Source of the DNA: Rhodopseudomonas palustris
Lineage (GTDB): Bacteria; Pseudomonadota; Alphaproteobacteria; Rhizobiales; Xanthobacteraceae
DNA: 64,000 nt
Assembly: GCF_003031265.1 (NCBI RefSeq)
Contig: NZ_CP019966.1
Span: forward strand, 3,348,001 to 3,412,000
Direction of reading: 5' to 3'
The notes under the pieces: generated by a model
The model's database searches: none
What the model was told of the DNA's origin: nothing
Seen by the model: the letters and a program-made list of their open reading frames with translations, nothing else
Program-made: the position numbers and the translations under genes
Shown: one piece after another, positions 8,318-18,503 of the stretch
Layout: every line of letters starts with the position of its first letter
How positions within the stretch are numbered: the first letter of the stretch is position 1

Positions 8318-9256
8318 ATGCGGACAGCAGCAGCTTTGATCGTTGCAGGTGTGGTGTCTATCGGGACGACCGCGGCCTTTGCGCAGGCGCCGAAAGCTCC
8401 CGCTCCCGCCGCTCCGCAGGCCGCCCCTGCTCCAGCGCCAGCCCCACAAGCGGCAGCCGCGGCCAAACCGGTCTGCGCCAATCCCGATGCGCTCGGTGTC
8501 GGCCGCGTGGTCGAGATCGACACCACCGGCGGCCCCGGCTTCGGCTTCGAGCATTTCAAGCAGCTCGACTTCCTGCGTGACAAGGAAGTGGTGCTGACGT
8601 TCGACGACGGTCCGTGGCCGGTGAACACCCCGGCGGTGCTGAAGGCGCTCGGCGACCAGTGCACCAAGGGGATATTCTTCCCGATCGGCAAGCACGCCAC
8701 CTACCACCCCGAAATCCTCAAGCAGGTCGCCGCAGCCGGCCACACCGTCGGCTCGCACACCTGGTCGCACGCCAATCTGGGCAACAAGAAGCTGACCGAG
8801 CAGCAGGCCAAGGACGAAATCGAAAAGGGTTTCGCCGCGGTGAAGTGGGCGATCGGCACAGCGCCGTCGCCGTTCTTCCGCTTCCCTGCGCTGCAGCATC
8901 CGCCGGCGCTGGTGACCTATCTCGGCACCCGCAATGTCGCGATGTTCTCCTGCGACATCGACTCGTTCGACTTCAAGGTGCGCAAGCCGCAGCAGGTCGT
9001 CGACAACGTGATGAACAAGCTCGACAAGCTCGGCAAAGGCATCATCCTGATGCACGACTTCCAGAAGAGCACCGCCGAGGCGTTGCCGGAGCTGCTGCGG
9101 CGGTTGAAGGCCGGTGGCTACAAGGTCGTGCAGATGCGTGCCAAGGCGCCGGTGCAGACGCTGCCGCAGTACGACGAGGAGCTCGCCAAGAGCAATCCGC
9201 TGCCGACGGTGAGCACCCGGCCGGTCAGCGCCGTCGTGCAGACGATCTCCGAATAA
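8318..9256 (+). CDS. Polysaccharide deacetylase (NodB/CE4 family)
   Basis: A 312-residue exported deacetylase. A signal peptide ends near residue 23 (TAAFAQ), followed by an Ala/Pro-rich spacer to about 50. The NodB homology domain shows motif 1 TFDDGP (94-99, Asp96/Asp97) and motif 2 HTWSH (147-151, metal ligands His147 and His151), then RFPA and the C-terminal LMHDF motif. It likely removes acetyl groups from an N-acetylated sugar polymer in the periplasm. The start was set at the ATG after AGAAGGA; the open frame begins about 100 bases earlier without a signal sequence. Confidence 0.88.
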   Translation: MRTAAALIVAGVVSIGTTAAFAQAPKAPAPAAPQAAPAPAPAPQAAAAAKPVCANPDALGVGRVVEIDTTGGPGFGFEHFKQLDFLRDKEVVLTFDDGPWPVNTPAVLKALGDQCTKGIFFPIGKHATYHPEILKQVAAAGHTVGSHTWSHANLGNKKLTEQQAKDEIEKGFAAVKWAIGTAPSPFFRFPALQHPPALVTYLGTRNVAMFSCDIDSFDFKVRKPQQVVDNVMNKLDKLGKGIILMHDFQKSTAEALPELLRRLKAGGYKVVQMRAKAPVQTLPQYDEELAKSNPLPTVSTRPVSAVVQTISE

Positions 9257-9293
9257 GCCGCATCGCCTTGCAGATGCGGATTGCGAAGCGCCA

Positions 9294-9857
9294 ATGACGG
9301 CGACGCCGGCGTTGACGATCGAGGGCTACGTCATCGTGTCGGCCGAGGGCAACCTCGCCGACGCTAATCGGCTGATGCCGGACGCCTTGAAGTACAAAGG
9401 TGATCAGGCGTTCTTCGCCGCAGCGCTGGACCGCGCCGACCTGATCGTCCACGGCCGCAATTCGTTCGAAGACCAGCCCAACTCGCCGCTGCGCCGCCGG
9501 CTGATCGTGACCCGGCAAGTCGCCGGGTTGGCACCCGACCCGTCGAACCCGAAAGCGCTGCTGTGGAATCCGGCGGGCGCCTCGTTCGCGGAGGCCTGCG
9601 CCCGTGCCGGCGTGACCGCCGGGACCGTGGCGATCATCGGCGGCCCCGAAGTGTTCGCGCTGTTCTTCGATCGCTACGACACGTTCTATTTGTCGCAGGC
9701 TCCGCAGGCCCGGCTCCCCGGTGGCGAGCCCTGCTTCCCGGGCGTGCCCGAGCGGACGCCGGAGCAGATCCTGTCAGCGCACGGCCTGCACCCGGCCGAC
9801 CGCCAGATCCTCGACGCCGACCATGAGGTCAGCGTCACCGCCTGGCGCCGCAGCTAA
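9294..9857 (+). CDS. Dihydrofolate reductase/RibD-like reductase domain protein
   Basis: A 187-residue protein resembling the DHFR-like fold of RibD C-terminal reductases: a first strand GYVIVSAEGNLADA, then ALDRADLIVHGRNSFED, a reducing-cofactor loop with VAIIGGPEVFALFFDRYD (about 112-129; the GG-E segment binds NADPH in this superfamily). Which pterin or pyrimidine substrate it uses is not evident; a true folA is usually more similar to DHFR. It follows the deacetylase by 37 bases and may be cotranscribed. Confidence 0.7.
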   Translation: MTATPALTIEGYVIVSAEGNLADANRLMPDALKYKGDQAFFAAALDRADLIVHGRNSFEDQPNSPLRRRLIVTRQVAGLAPDPSNPKALLWNPAGASFAEACARAGVTAGTVAIIGGPEVFALFFDRYDTFYLSQAPQARLPGGEPCFPGVPERTPEQILSAHGLHPADRQILDADHEVSVTAWRRS

Positions 9858-9864
9858 GCGAGCG

Positions 9865-10317
9865 TCAGGCGTGGCCGCCGGACGCCGCGCCGCCCCTGCC
9901 GATCCCGGCAATGATCAGCAGTCCGCCGACCAGCGACAGGCTCTTCAGCGCGACCGCCAGATTGGCTTGCGCATCGGCACCTGTCTGGTTCCAGAAATCG
10001 TGGAAGTAATAGGTTCCGATCGCCACGAACACGATCAGCACCAGCGCGCAGAAGCGCGCCCCGAAATTCAGCGCGATCAGCAAGCCGCACAAGAGCTCGA
10101 TGCCGCCCGCCGCCAGCGCCAACATCTGGGCGAATGGCATTCCGGCCGCCTGTTCGAGCTGCGCCGTGTAGGTGGCCAGCATCTCGGGCACAACGAACTT
10201 GCCGGCCGCCTGGGTAGTGGCAGGCAGATCGAGCAGTTTGATCGCGCCGGAATAGATGAACAGAATGGAGAACAGAAAGCGCCCGAGTGCGATCAAGGCC
10301 GGCATGTGCATCCCCAT
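9865..10317 (-). CDS. DoxX family membrane protein
   Basis: A 150-residue integral membrane protein with four hydrophobic helices (about residues 6-28, 66-84, 88-108, 124-142). The first helix and following loop (RFLFSILFIYSGAIKLLD) are typical of DoxX/SURF4-like proteins, several of which are linked to thiosulfate oxidation or redox stress. It is convergent with the reductase gene, with only 7 bases between stops. No specific function can be assigned. Confidence 0.85.
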   Translation of the reverse strand: MGMHMPALIALGRFLFSILFIYSGAIKLLDLPATTQAAGKFVVPEMLATYTAQLEQAAGMPFAQMLALAAGGIELLCGLLIALNFGARFCALVLIVFVAIGTYYFHDFWNQTGADAQANLAVALKSLSLVGGLLIIAGIGRGGAASGGHA

Positions 10318-10336
10318 CGACAGCGGCGAACGCGCC

Positions 10337-10365
10337 GCACCGCGCCGTCAGTATGGGCGCGGTGC
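10337..10365. other. 10-bp perfect inverted repeat upstream of the DoxX gene
   Basis: gcaccgcgcc (10337-10346) and ggcgcggtgc (10356-10365) can form a stable hairpin 20 bases upstream of the DoxX start codon and downstream of maeB. It could be part of the leader of the DoxX mRNA, an operator, or a transcript end. No T-run follows on the minus strand. Confidence 0.4.
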
Positions 10366-10384
10366 ATGGGGTTTTCAAACGAAC

Positions 10385-10417
10385 AAAAAACGACAGGCCT
10401 GACCTGGCGCCTCAGGC
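10385..10417 (-). terminator. Candidate maeB terminator
   Basis: On the minus strand a 6-bp stem (gcctga / tcaggc) that includes the maeB stop codon is followed after a few bases by six T (plus-strand A6 at 10385-10390). Short stem, so only a candidate. Confidence 0.45.
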
Positions 10418-12721
10418 GAACAGCGTTCCCTGATGCCGGCCAGCCCGCTCCTGCGCCTCGACCACCGCCACCGCGGTCATGTTGAGGATGCCGCGCGCGG
10501 TCGCAGATGGGGTCAGGATGTGCGCCGGCAATGCCGGGCCGATCAGGATCGGGCCAACGGGCAGCGCTTCGCCCACCACCTTGATCATCTGATAGGCGAC
10601 GTTCGCGGTATCGAGATTGGGCATGATCAGCACGTTGGCGACGCCGGTCAGCCGCGAATGCGGCAGGATCATCTGACGCGACGTTTCCGACAGCGCGCTG
10701 TCGCCCTGCATTTCGCCGTCGGCTTCAATCTCCGGATGCTTCTCGGCCAGGATCGCGGTGGCGCGGCGCATCTTCAGCGACGAGTCGGTCGGGAAGCTGC
10801 CGAAGTCCGAATGCGACAGGAACGCGATCTTCGGCTTGATATTGAAGCGCTGCACGTGGACCGCCGCGAGCGCTGCCAACTCGGCGAGCTCTTCGGCGGT
10901 CGGATTCGGCCGCACCTGGGTGTCGGCGATGAAGATCGGACCCTTCTTCGTGATCAGCAGCGCCAGCGCGGCATAGTCCGACACGCCGGGACGACGGCCG
11001 ATCACGTCGCGGACGTGGCGCAGATGGTTCATGTAGCGACCGTCGAGGCCGCAGATCATCGCATCGGCCTCGCCGCGCGCCACGGCGAGCGCCGCGATCA
11101 CCGTCGAGTTGGTCCGCACCACCGTGCGTGCCGCTGCCGGCGTCACGCCGGCGCGTCCGGCGATGTCGATGTAGGACTGCACGTAGGAGCGATAGCGCGG
11201 GTCGTCCTGCGGATTGACGAGGTCGAAGTCCTCGCCGGGACGGATCGACAGGCCCGAGCGCTTGATCCGCGCCTCGACCACCGACGGACGGCCGACCAGG
11301 ATCGGCCGTGCCAGCTTCTCCTCGAGGATGGTCTGCACCGCGTGCAGCACCTTCTCGTCTTCGCCTTCGGCGTAAATAACGCGGACGGGCTGGCCCTTCG
11401 CCTTGGCGAACACCGGCTTCATCACCAGGCCGGAGCGGAAGGCGAAGCGCTCGAGCTGCGCGTAGTAATCGTCGAACGAGGTGATCGGACGGGTCGCGAC
11501 GCCGGAATCCATCGCAGCCATCGCCACCGCCGGCGCGATCCGCAAGATCAGGCGCGGATCGAACGGGCTCGGGATCAGCGAGCCCGGCCCAAAGCCGAAC
11601 GCTTCGTCATTATCGAGACCGACCGACACCGGGTCCGCCGGCGCCTCGCGCGCGAGCTGCGCGATGGCATCGACGGCCGCGTGCTTCATCGCCTCGTTGA
11701 TCGCGGTGGCGCCGACATCGAGCGCGCCGCGGAAGATGTAAGGGAAGCACAGGACGTTGTTGACCTGGTTCGGGAAGTCCGAGCGTCCGGTGCAGATCAT
11801 CGCGTCGGGCCGCACTTTGCGGACGTCTTCCGGCATGATCTCGGGCGTCGGATTGGCGAGCGCCATCACCAACGGCCGCTCCGCCATCTGCTTGACCATG
11901 TCTTGCGACAGCACGTTCGGTCCCGAGAGGCCGAGGAAGATGTCGGCGCCCGGGATGACTTCGGCCAGCGTCCGCTTGTCGGTCTTCTGCGCGTAGACCT
12001 CTTTCCAGCGGTCCATCAGCACATTGCGGCCTTGGTACACCAAGCCCTCGAGGTCACAGACGAAGATGTTCTTGCGCTGCGCGCCGAGTGACACCAGCAG
12101 ATTGAGGCAGGCGAGCGCCGCTGCGCCAGCGCCGGCCGCGACGATCTTGACCTTGGAGATGTCCTTGCCGGTCAGCGCCAGCGCGTTCTTCACCGCGGCG
12201 CCGACGATGATCGCAGTGCCATGCTGATCGTCGTGAAATACCGGGATCTTCATCCGGTCTTTCAGCATCGCCTCGATCTCGAAGCACTCCGGCCCCTTGA
12301 TATCTTCGAGGTTGATGCCGCCGAAGGTCGGCTCCAGCGCGGCCACCGTTTCGACCACGCGATCGACGGTGTCGGCCGCGATCTCGATGTCGAACACGTC
12401 GATGCCGGCGAACTTCTTGAACAGAACCGCCTTGCCTTCCATCACCGGCTTGGCAGCGAGCGGCCCGATATTGCCGAGGCCGAGCACCGCCGTGCCGTTG
12501 GTGACGACGGCGACCAGGTTGGATCGCACGGTGAGTTCGGCGGCCTGCGCCGGATCGGCTGCGATTGCGTTACAGGCTGCGGCAACGCCGGGGGAATAGG
12601 CCAGCGCGAGGTCGCGCTGATTGGCGAGCGGCTTCGATGCCTGAATCTCCAGCTTTCCGGGCTTCGGCCGGCGATGATAGCCGAGCGCTGCCGCCTGAAG
12701 ATCTTCGGAATACGACGCCAT
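10412..12721 (-). CDS. maeB: NADP-dependent malic enzyme, two-domain MaeB type
   Basis: A 769-residue cytoplasmic enzyme converting malate to pyruvate and CO2 with NADP+. The N-terminal malic domain and NAD(P)-binding domain cover about residues 15-400 ([45 protein letters not shown]). The C-terminal ~340 residues are the phosphotransacetylase-like domain, which in this family has no demonstrated Pta activity but mediates acetyl-CoA regulation. The second in-frame ATG was taken as start (GGGGGAA upstream, MASYSED typical); an ATG 15 bases earlier is possible. It lies 45 bases downstream of aspS. Confidence 0.93.
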   Translation of the reverse strand: MASYSEDLQAAALGYHRRPKPGKLEIQASKPLANQRDLALAYSPGVAAACNAIAADPAQAAELTVRSNLVAVVTNGTAVLGLGNIGPLAAKPVMEGKAVLFKKFAGIDVFDIEIAADTVDRVVETVAALEPTFGGINLEDIKGPECFEIEAMLKDRMKIPVFHDDQHGTAIIVGAAVKNALALTGKDISKVKIVAAGAGAAALACLNLLVSLGAQRKNIFVCDLEGLVYQGRNVLMDRWKEVYAQKTDKRTLAEVIPGADIFLGLSGPNVLSQDMVKQMAERPLVMALANPTPEIMPEDVRKVRPDAMICTGRSDFPNQVNNVLCFPYIFRGALDVGATAINEAMKHAAVDAIAQLAREAPADPVSVGLDNDEAFGFGPGSLIPSPFDPRLILRIAPAVAMAAMDSGVATRPITSFDDYYAQLERFAFRSGLVMKPVFAKAKGQPVRVIYAEGEDEKVLHAVQTILEEKLARPILVGRPSVVEARIKRSGLSIRPGEDFDLVNPQDDPRYRSYVQSYIDIAGRAGVTPAAARTVVRTNSTVIAALAVARGEADAMICGLDGRYMNHLRHVRDVIGRRPGVSDYAALALLITKKGPIFIADTQVRPNPTAEELAELAALAAVHVQRFNIKPKIAFLSHSDFGSFPTDSSLKMRRATAILAEKHPEIEADGEMQGDSALSETSRQMILPHSRLTGVANVLIMPNLDTANVAYQMIKVVGEALPVGPILIGPALPAHILTPSATARGILNMTAVAVVEAQERAGRHQGTLFA

Positions 12722-12766
12722 ACGTTCCCCCGCCATTGTGGTTGGTTTCGACTCGCTGCCTGACGC

Positions 12767-14542
12767 TTACTTAGTGTCGGGCAGATTGAGCCGGATGTGC
12801 AGTTCGCGAAGTTGCTTGGGCGACACCTCGGACGGCGCACCCATCAGCAGATCTTCGGCACGCTGGTTCATCGGGAACAGCGAGATTTCGCGCAGGTTGG
12901 TGGTGCCGCACAGCAGCATCACGATGCGGTCGACGCCGGCCGCCATGCCGCCATGCGGCGGAGCGCCGTACTGGAAGGCGCGGTACATGCCGCCGAACCG
13001 GTCGATCACTTCCTGCTCGCCGTAGCCGGCGATCTCGAACGCCTTCACCATCGCCTCGGGGCGATGGTTACGGATGCCGCCCGAGGCGATCTCGTAGCCG
13101 TTGCAGGTGATGTCGTACTGGAACGCCTTGATGGTCAGCGGATCCTGCGACGTCAGCGCATCCATGCCGCCCTGCGGCATCGAGAACGGGTTGTGCGAGA
13201 AGTCGACCTTCTTGTCGTCCTCGTTGTACTCGTACATCGGGAAGTCGACGACCCAGGCGAGCGAGAACTGATCCTTGTCGATCAGGTTCAGCTCCTCACC
13301 AACCTTGGTGCGCGCGAGCCCGGCGAACTTGACGAACTTGGACGGATCGCCGGCCACGAAGAATGCGGCGTCGCCGGCCTTGAGGCCGAGCGCGGCGCGG
13401 ATCGCTTCGGTGCGCTCCGGTCCGATGTTGTTCGCCAAAGGACCGGCGCCCTCGCCGCCTTCGCGCCACATGATGTAGCCGAGACCGGGCTGACCTTCAC
13501 CCTGCGCCCACGAGTTCATGCGGTCGCAGAACGCTCTCGAGCCGCCGCCGGGACCCGGTATGGCCCAGACTTGGTTGCGCTGCTCTTCGAGCATGCGGGC
13601 GAACACCTTGAAGCCGGAGCCGCGGAAATGCTCGGAGACGTCCTGCATCTCGATCGGGTTGCGCAGGTCCGGCTTGTCGGTGCCGTACTTGCGCATCGAG
13701 TCCGCGAACGCGATGCGCGGCCAGCCCTTGGTGACGCGCTTGCCCTTGGCAAATTCTTCGAACACGCCGGTGATCACCGGCTCCATCGCGGCGAAGATGT
13801 CGTCCTGAGTGACGAAGCTCATCTCGACGTCGAGCTGATAGAACTCGCCCGGCAAACGGTCGGCGCGCGGGTCTTCGTCGCGGAAGCACGGCGCGATCTG
13901 GAAGTAACGGTCGAAGCCCGACATCATCAGCAGCTGCTTGTACTGCTGCGGGGCCTGCGGCAGCGCGTAGAATTTGCCGGGATGGATGCGGCTCGGCACC
14001 AGGAAGTCGCGCGCGCCTTCCGGCGACGACGCCGTCAGGATCGGGGTCTGGAATTCGAAGAAGCCCTGCTCCTTCATCCGCCGGCGCATCGAGTCGACGA
14101 TGGCGCCACGAGTCATGATGTTCTGGTGCAGCTTCTCGCGGCGCAGGTCGAGGAAGCGATAACGCAGCCGCACGTCTTCCGGATATTCCTGCTCGCCGAA
14201 CACCGGCAGCGGCAGTTCGCCCGCCGGGCCGAGCACTTCGATCTCGGTCACGAACACTTCGACCGCGCCGGTCGGCAGGTCGGGATTCTCGGTGCCTTCG
14301 GGGCGGCGGCGGACACGGCCGTCCATCCGCACCACCCATTCGGCGCGGAGCTTTTCGGCATCCTTGAACGCCGGGGAATCCGGATCGGCAACGCATTGGG
14401 TAATGCCGTAATGGTCGCGCAAATCGATGAACAGCACGCCGCCATGGTCGCGAATGCGATGGCACCAGCCGGACAGGCGAACGGTCTGGTCGATATGGCT
14501 GTCGCGGAGCGCGCCGCAGGTATGGGTTCGATAACGGTGCAT
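12767..14542 (-). CDS. aspS: Aspartyl-tRNA synthetase
   Basis: A 591-residue class II synthetase of bacterial type, charging tRNA-Asp (and in many alphaproteobacteria also tRNA-Asn, for later amidation by GatCAB; the specificity class cannot be settled here). Visible parts: OB-fold anticodon domain (about 1-105, [21 protein letters not shown]), class II motif 2 ([11 protein letters not shown]), the bacterial GAD insertion domain (about 290-420) and motif 3 (GVDRIVMLL) near the C-terminus. The ATG encodes the typical [10 protein letters not shown] start. Confidence 0.97.
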   Translation of the reverse strand: MHRYRTHTCGALRDSHIDQTVRLSGWCHRIRDHGGVLFIDLRDHYGITQCVADPDSPAFKDAEKLRAEWVVRMDGRVRRRPEGTENPDLPTGAVEVFVTEIEVLGPAGELPLPVFGEQEYPEDVRLRYRFLDLRREKLHQNIMTRGAIVDSMRRRMKEQGFFEFQTPILTASSPEGARDFLVPSRIHPGKFYALPQAPQQYKQLLMMSGFDRYFQIAPCFRDEDPRADRLPGEFYQLDVEMSFVTQDDIFAAMEPVITGVFEEFAKGKRVTKGWPRIAFADSMRKYGTDKPDLRNPIEMQDVSEHFRGSGFKVFARMLEEQRNQVWAIPGPGGGSRAFCDRMNSWAQGEGQPGLGYIMWREGGEGAGPLANNIGPERTEAIRAALGLKAGDAAFFVAGDPSKFVKFAGLARTKVGEELNLIDKDQFSLAWVVDFPMYEYNEDDKKVDFSHNPFSMPQGGMDALTSQDPLTIKAFQYDITCNGYEIASGGIRNHRPEAMVKAFEIAGYGEQEVIDRFGGMYRAFQYGAPPHGGMAAGVDRIVMLLCGTTNLREISLFPMNQRAEDLLMGAPSEVSPKQLRELHIRLNLPDTK

Positions 14543-14801
14543 GGAAATCCCGGGAAAGCCGTCTTTAGGCAGAATCGCGTGTCCGCAAGCCGTTGCGGAG
14601 AGCGTCAGGGTTTACCCGAGCGAACCCACCGCGGCAACCAAATGCGGAACGGGGGACCACCGCGTTCAAAGCAGGCCGCAAGTCCCCTTTACAACCTTTC
14701 GCCTACCCGCCTCCGGATTGCAGCTTTTCCGCGGAAGCTGTTGAAACCGGCCGGTTTCCGGCGGATTGTCGAAACGGCGAAGCGTTCTTAACTGGTGATC
14801 G

Positions 14802-16280
14802 ATGACAGCGCATTTTCCGTTCGACAACAGCTACGTGGCGCTCCCGCCGAACTTCTTCGCGCGGGTTGCGCCGACGCCGGTCGCCGCCCCTCGGTTGATC
14901 AAGCTGAACCGCCCGCTTGCGTTTCAGCTCGGGCTTGATCCGGACCTGCTCGAGACGCCCGAGGGCGCCGCGATCCTCTCCGGTAACCAAATGCCGGAGG
15001 CCGCAGCCTCGATCGCGATGGCCTATGCCGGCCACCAGTTCGGCAACTTCGTGCCGCAGCTCGGCGACGGCCGGGCGATCCTGCTCGGCGAGGTGGTCGA
15101 TCGGAACGGAGTCCGCCGCGACATTCAGCTCAAAGGCGCCGGTCGCACGCCGTTTTCCCGGATGGGCGATGGCCGCGCCGCGCTCGGTCCCGTGCTGCGC
15201 GAATACATCGTCAGCGAGGCGATGGCGGCGCTCGGCATCCCCACGACGCGCTCGCTCGCTGCGGTGCTGACCGGTGAAACGGTGCTGCGCGATCCGATCC
15301 AGCCCGGCGCGGTGCTGACGCGGGTCGCCTCCAGCCACATCCGGGTCGGCACGTTCCAGTATTTTGCCGCCCGGGGCGATCTCGACAGCGTCCGGGCGCT
15401 CGCCGACCATGCCATCGCCCGCCACTACCCGGAGGCGGCGCAGGCGCCCTCGCCTTATCTGGCCCTGCTCGAAGGCGTGATCGGCCGGCAAGCGGAACTG
15501 GTGGCGAGCTGGATGATGATCGGCTTCATCCACGGGGTGATGAACACCGACAACTGCTCGATTGCCGGCGAGACTATCGACTACGGCCCCTGCGCCTTCA
15601 TGGACACGTTCGATCCGAAGACCGTCTATTCCTCGATCGACCAGTTCGGCCGCTATGCCTACGGCAACCAGCCGCCGATCGCGCTGTGGAACCTGACCAG
15701 GCTAGCCGAATGCCTGGTCCGGCTGCTGGCGGATGACGACGACAAGGGCATCGAAATCGCCCAGACCGCGCTCGGCGGCTTTGCCGAGCGGTTCAACGCC
15801 GCCTATCTCGCCAAGCTGGCGGCCAAGCTCGGCCTGTTCACCAGTCAGCCGGACGACCAGCAGCTGTCGCAGGAATTCGTGGCTGCCCTGGCCAAGGGCG
15901 AAGCCGACTTCACGCTCGCCTTCCGCCGGCTGAGCGATGCCGCCGGCGATCCGTCGGATCTTAGTGAGGTTCGGGCCCTGTTCACCGATCCGGCGGCGTT
16001 CGACGAGTGGGCCCCGCGGTGGCGCGCCCGGATCGCAGCCGAGCCGGAGGATGCCGCGGCCCGCCAAGCCGCGATGCGGCGGGTCAACCCAGCCTATATC
16101 CCGCGCAATCACCGGATCGAGGCGGTAATCCGGGCTGCCGTCGACCGAAACGATTTCACGCCGTTCGAAGAGATCCTGACGGTGCTCGCCAACCCCTTCG
16201 AGGAAAAGGCGGAATTCGCCCGCTATGCGGAGCCGCCGCAGCCCCATGAACGGGTGCTGGAAACCTTCTGCGGAACTTGA
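14802..16280 (+). CDS. selO: Protein adenylyltransferase SelO (YdiU/UPF0061)
   Basis: A 492-residue pseudokinase-fold enzyme. In other bacteria SelO transfers AMP from ATP to Ser/Thr/Tyr of redox proteins. The residues matching the known active site are present: Lys111 in QLKGAGRTPFSR, Glu134 in VLREYIVSEA, Asp250-Asn251 in GVMNTDNCS and Asp260 in IDYGPCAFMD. The protein is full length and ends with CGT, so a Cys lies two residues before the C-terminus; eukaryotic SelO has selenocysteine at this position. It is divergent from aspS across 259 bases. Confidence 0.93.
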   Translation: MTAHFPFDNSYVALPPNFFARVAPTPVAAPRLIKLNRPLAFQLGLDPDLLETPEGAAILSGNQMPEAAASIAMAYAGHQFGNFVPQLGDGRAILLGEVVDRNGVRRDIQLKGAGRTPFSRMGDGRAALGPVLREYIVSEAMAALGIPTTRSLAAVLTGETVLRDPIQPGAVLTRVASSHIRVGTFQYFAARGDLDSVRALADHAIARHYPEAAQAPSPYLALLEGVIGRQAELVASWMMIGFIHGVMNTDNCSIAGETIDYGPCAFMDTFDPKTVYSSIDQFGRYAYGNQPPIALWNLTRLAECLVRLLADDDDKGIEIAQTALGGFAERFNAAYLAKLAAKLGLFTSQPDDQQLSQEFVAALAKGEADFTLAFRRLSDAAGDPSDLSEVRALFTDPAAFDEWAPRWRARIAAEPEDAAARQAAMRRVNPAYIPRNHRIEAVIRAAVDRNDFTPFEEILTVLANPFEEKAEFARYAEPPQPHERVLETFCGT

Positions 16281-16382
16281 TCGCCGCCGGGCGAGCGTGT
16301 CTAGTGGACCGGATTCGACGGCTTTGGGCAGCCGGCACGGCCGATCGTCGCCCGAACCGTCCCCCGAACGCGACAGAGTTTA

Positions 16383-17561
16383 ATGGACCTGATTTCAACT
16401 TCCGAGCAGCTTGCCGACGCCTGCGCCCGTCTCGCCCGCCATCCCGTCATTACGGTCGACACCGAGTTTCTGCGCGAGACGACGTTCTATCCGCTGCTCT
16501 GCGTGGTGCAGATGGCGAGCGCCGACGAAGCGCTGGTGATCGACGCGCTCGCCGAAGGCATCGACCTGAAGCCGTTCTTCGACCTGATGGCGAACGAGCA
16601 GGTGCTGAAGGTCTTCCACGCCGCCCGCCAGGACATTGAAATCGTCTGGCACCGCGCCGGGATCGTACCGCACCCGATCTTCGACACCCAGGTCGCCGCG
16701 ATGGTCCTCGGCTATGGCGACAGCATCGCCTACGACCAGCTGGTCGAGCGCATCACCGGTCACCGTCCCGACAAGACCCACCGTTTCACCGACTGGTCGC
16801 GCCGCCCTCTCACCCAGGAGCAGGTCCACTACGCGGTCTCCGACGTCACCCATCTGCGCGACGTGTTCGCCGCACTCGATGCCGACCTCAAGAAGCGCGG
16901 CCGCAGCGATTGGGTCAGCGAGGAAATGGAAGTCCTGACCTCGCCGAATACGTATGACGTCCACCCCGAGCGCGCCTGGGAGCGGCTGAAGACCCGCGTG
17001 CGCAAGCCCAAAGAGCTTGCGGTGCTGATGGAGATCGCGGCCTGGCGCGAGCAGGAAGCGCAGAGCCGCGACGTGCCGCGCTCGCGCGTGCTCAAGGACG
17101 ATGCGCTCGGCGACATCGCCACCCACGCGCCGACCTCGTTGGAAAAGCTCGCCAACCTACGCTCGCTGCCGAAGGGGTTCGATCGGTCGAAATGGGGCAC
17201 CGAGATCGTCGCAGCGGTGCAGCGCGGGCTCGCGCGCGATATGGCGTCGCTGCCGAAGATCGACAAGCCGCGGAACAACTCCAACGGCACCGCGATCGTC
17301 GAACTGCTCAAGGTGCTGCTGCGGATGACCTCCGAGCGCCACGCGGTCGCTGCCAAAGTCATCGCAACCGTCGACGACCTCGAACAGATCGCGGCCGACG
17401 ACAATGCCGATGTCGGCGCGCTGCGCGGCTGGCGCCGCGAGTTGTTCGGCGAGGCGGCTCTCGCTCTGAAGCACGGCCGGCTGTCGCTTGCGATCGAACG
17501 CGGCAAGGTGATTCAGGTCGACCGCAGCGCAGCCACTCGGAGCTCAAGCGCCGAACAATGA
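16383..17561 (+). CDS. rnd: Ribonuclease D
   Basis: A 392-residue 3'-5' exoribonuclease for tRNA and small stable RNA processing. The DEDDy catalytic residues are in place: Asp26 and Glu28 (VDTEFLRE), Asp84 (AARQDIE), Tyr150 and Asp154 ([11 protein letters not shown]). An HRDC-type helical domain follows at about 210-290 ([20 protein letters not shown]) with a second helical repeat to the end. The last bases overlap the next gene (ATGA). Confidence 0.93.
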   Translation: MDLISTSEQLADACARLARHPVITVDTEFLRETTFYPLLCVVQMASADEALVIDALAEGIDLKPFFDLMANEQVLKVFHAARQDIEIVWHRAGIVPHPIFDTQVAAMVLGYGDSIAYDQLVERITGHRPDKTHRFTDWSRRPLTQEQVHYAVSDVTHLRDVFAALDADLKKRGRSDWVSEEMEVLTSPNTYDVHPERAWERLKTRVRKPKELAVLMEIAAWREQEAQSRDVPRSRVLKDDALGDIATHAPTSLEKLANLRSLPKGFDRSKWGTEIVAAVQRGLARDMASLPKIDKPRNNSNGTAIVELLKVLLRMTSERHAVAAKVIATVDDLEQIAADDNADVGALRGWRRELFGEAALALKHGRLSLAIERGKVIQVDRSAATRSSSAEQ

Positions 17562-18481
17562 TCGTTCGACCGCAGCCTAATCTGCTTCAGCTCTTCTTTC
17601 TGGTTCAAGGCTCGGTGGTGCAGCGGATCTTTCCGCAGGCCCTGCTGATCGCGGCCTTGTCGGTGGCGGTGGTGTGGGCGCACCACGCCTATCCGGGCCT
17701 CGTCTCCGATTTCAACAGCGCGCCGTTCACGGTGCTGGGCATCGCGCTGTCGATCTTCATGGGCTTCCGCAACAACGCCTGTTACGACCGCTGGTGGGAA
17801 GCTCGCCGGCATTGGGGCGAGCTGATCTGTCTCAGCCGCAATCTGGCGCGGCAGACGCAGATTCTGCCCTGCTCTGGCGAAGAGCCGGAACGCAGCCGGC
17901 GGACGCTGCTGAGGCTGGCGATGGCGTTCGCCCAAGCACTGGTGCTGCATCTTCGCCCAGGAAGCGACACCACTAAGGTGACGCGCCATCTCACCGCCGA
18001 AACCCGCGCGCGCTATGAGGCCAGCTGCAACGCGCCCGAAGTCATCCTCTCGGCGATGCAGGCCGAACTGGCGGCGCTGCATCGTAGCGGCGAACTACGC
18101 GACATCCCGTTCCAGATCATCGATCGCACCATCGGCCAGATGGCGATGGTACAGGCTGCGTGCGAACGCATCCGTTCGACGCCGGTGCCGTTCGGCTATT
18201 CGCTGCTGCTGCACCGAACCGCTTACGTGTTCTGCCTCCTACTGCCGTTCGGTTTCGCCAACACGCTCGGCTGGCTGACGCCGTTCGCCACGGCGCTGGC
18301 GGCCTACACCTTCTTCGGCCTCGACGCGCTCGGCTCCGAGCTGGAAGAGCCGTTCGGCCAACTGCCCAACGATCTGCCGATCGCTGCGCTGGCCGATACC
18401 ATCGAGATCAACCTGCGCGAGGCGCTCGGCGAAACCGACCTGCCGCCTCTGCCGAAGCCGGTCAACCACATCCTGGTGTGA
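17558..18481 (+). CDS. Bestrophin-like (UPF0187/YneE) membrane channel protein
   Basis: A 307-residue protein beginning at an ATG that overlaps the rnd stop codon, so translation is probably coupled. It has the bacterial bestrophin layout: N-terminal helices (about 25-45 and 55-70), the conserved [17 protein letters not shown] stretch (about 68-84), a long soluble helical region, and two further helices (about 222-260, including the GWLTPF segment). Bacterial bestrophins form pentameric ion channels, mostly cation-selective. The association with rnd looks incidental. Confidence 0.88.
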   Translation: MIVRPQPNLLQLFFLVQGSVVQRIFPQALLIAALSVAVVWAHHAYPGLVSDFNSAPFTVLGIALSIFMGFRNNACYDRWWEARRHWGELICLSRNLARQTQILPCSGEEPERSRRTLLRLAMAFAQALVLHLRPGSDTTKVTRHLTAETRARYEASCNAPEVILSAMQAELAALHRSGELRDIPFQIIDRTIGQMAMVQAACERIRSTPVPFGYSLLLHRTAYVFCLLLPFGFANTLGWLTPFATALAAYTFFGLDALGSELEEPFGQLPNDLPIAALADTIEINLREALGETDLPPLPKPVNHILV

Positions 18482-18503
18482 GCCGCGAAGAGTTGCGCTG
18501 GCT

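Noticed and set aside
7427..9055. Long minus-strand open frame opposite the transpeptidase and deacetylase genes
   Set aside because: A shadow frame produced by high GC; the plus-strand products have clear catalytic motifs and the antisense product has none.
10433..12091. 552-codon plus-strand frame opposite maeB
   Set aside because: Composition (His/Arg/Asp-rich, no motif) is typical of antisense shadows; maeB on the other strand is unambiguous.
12797..14791. 664-codon plus-strand frame opposite aspS
   Set aside because: Shadow of aspS; no recognisable domains, and class II synthetase motifs are intact on the minus strand.
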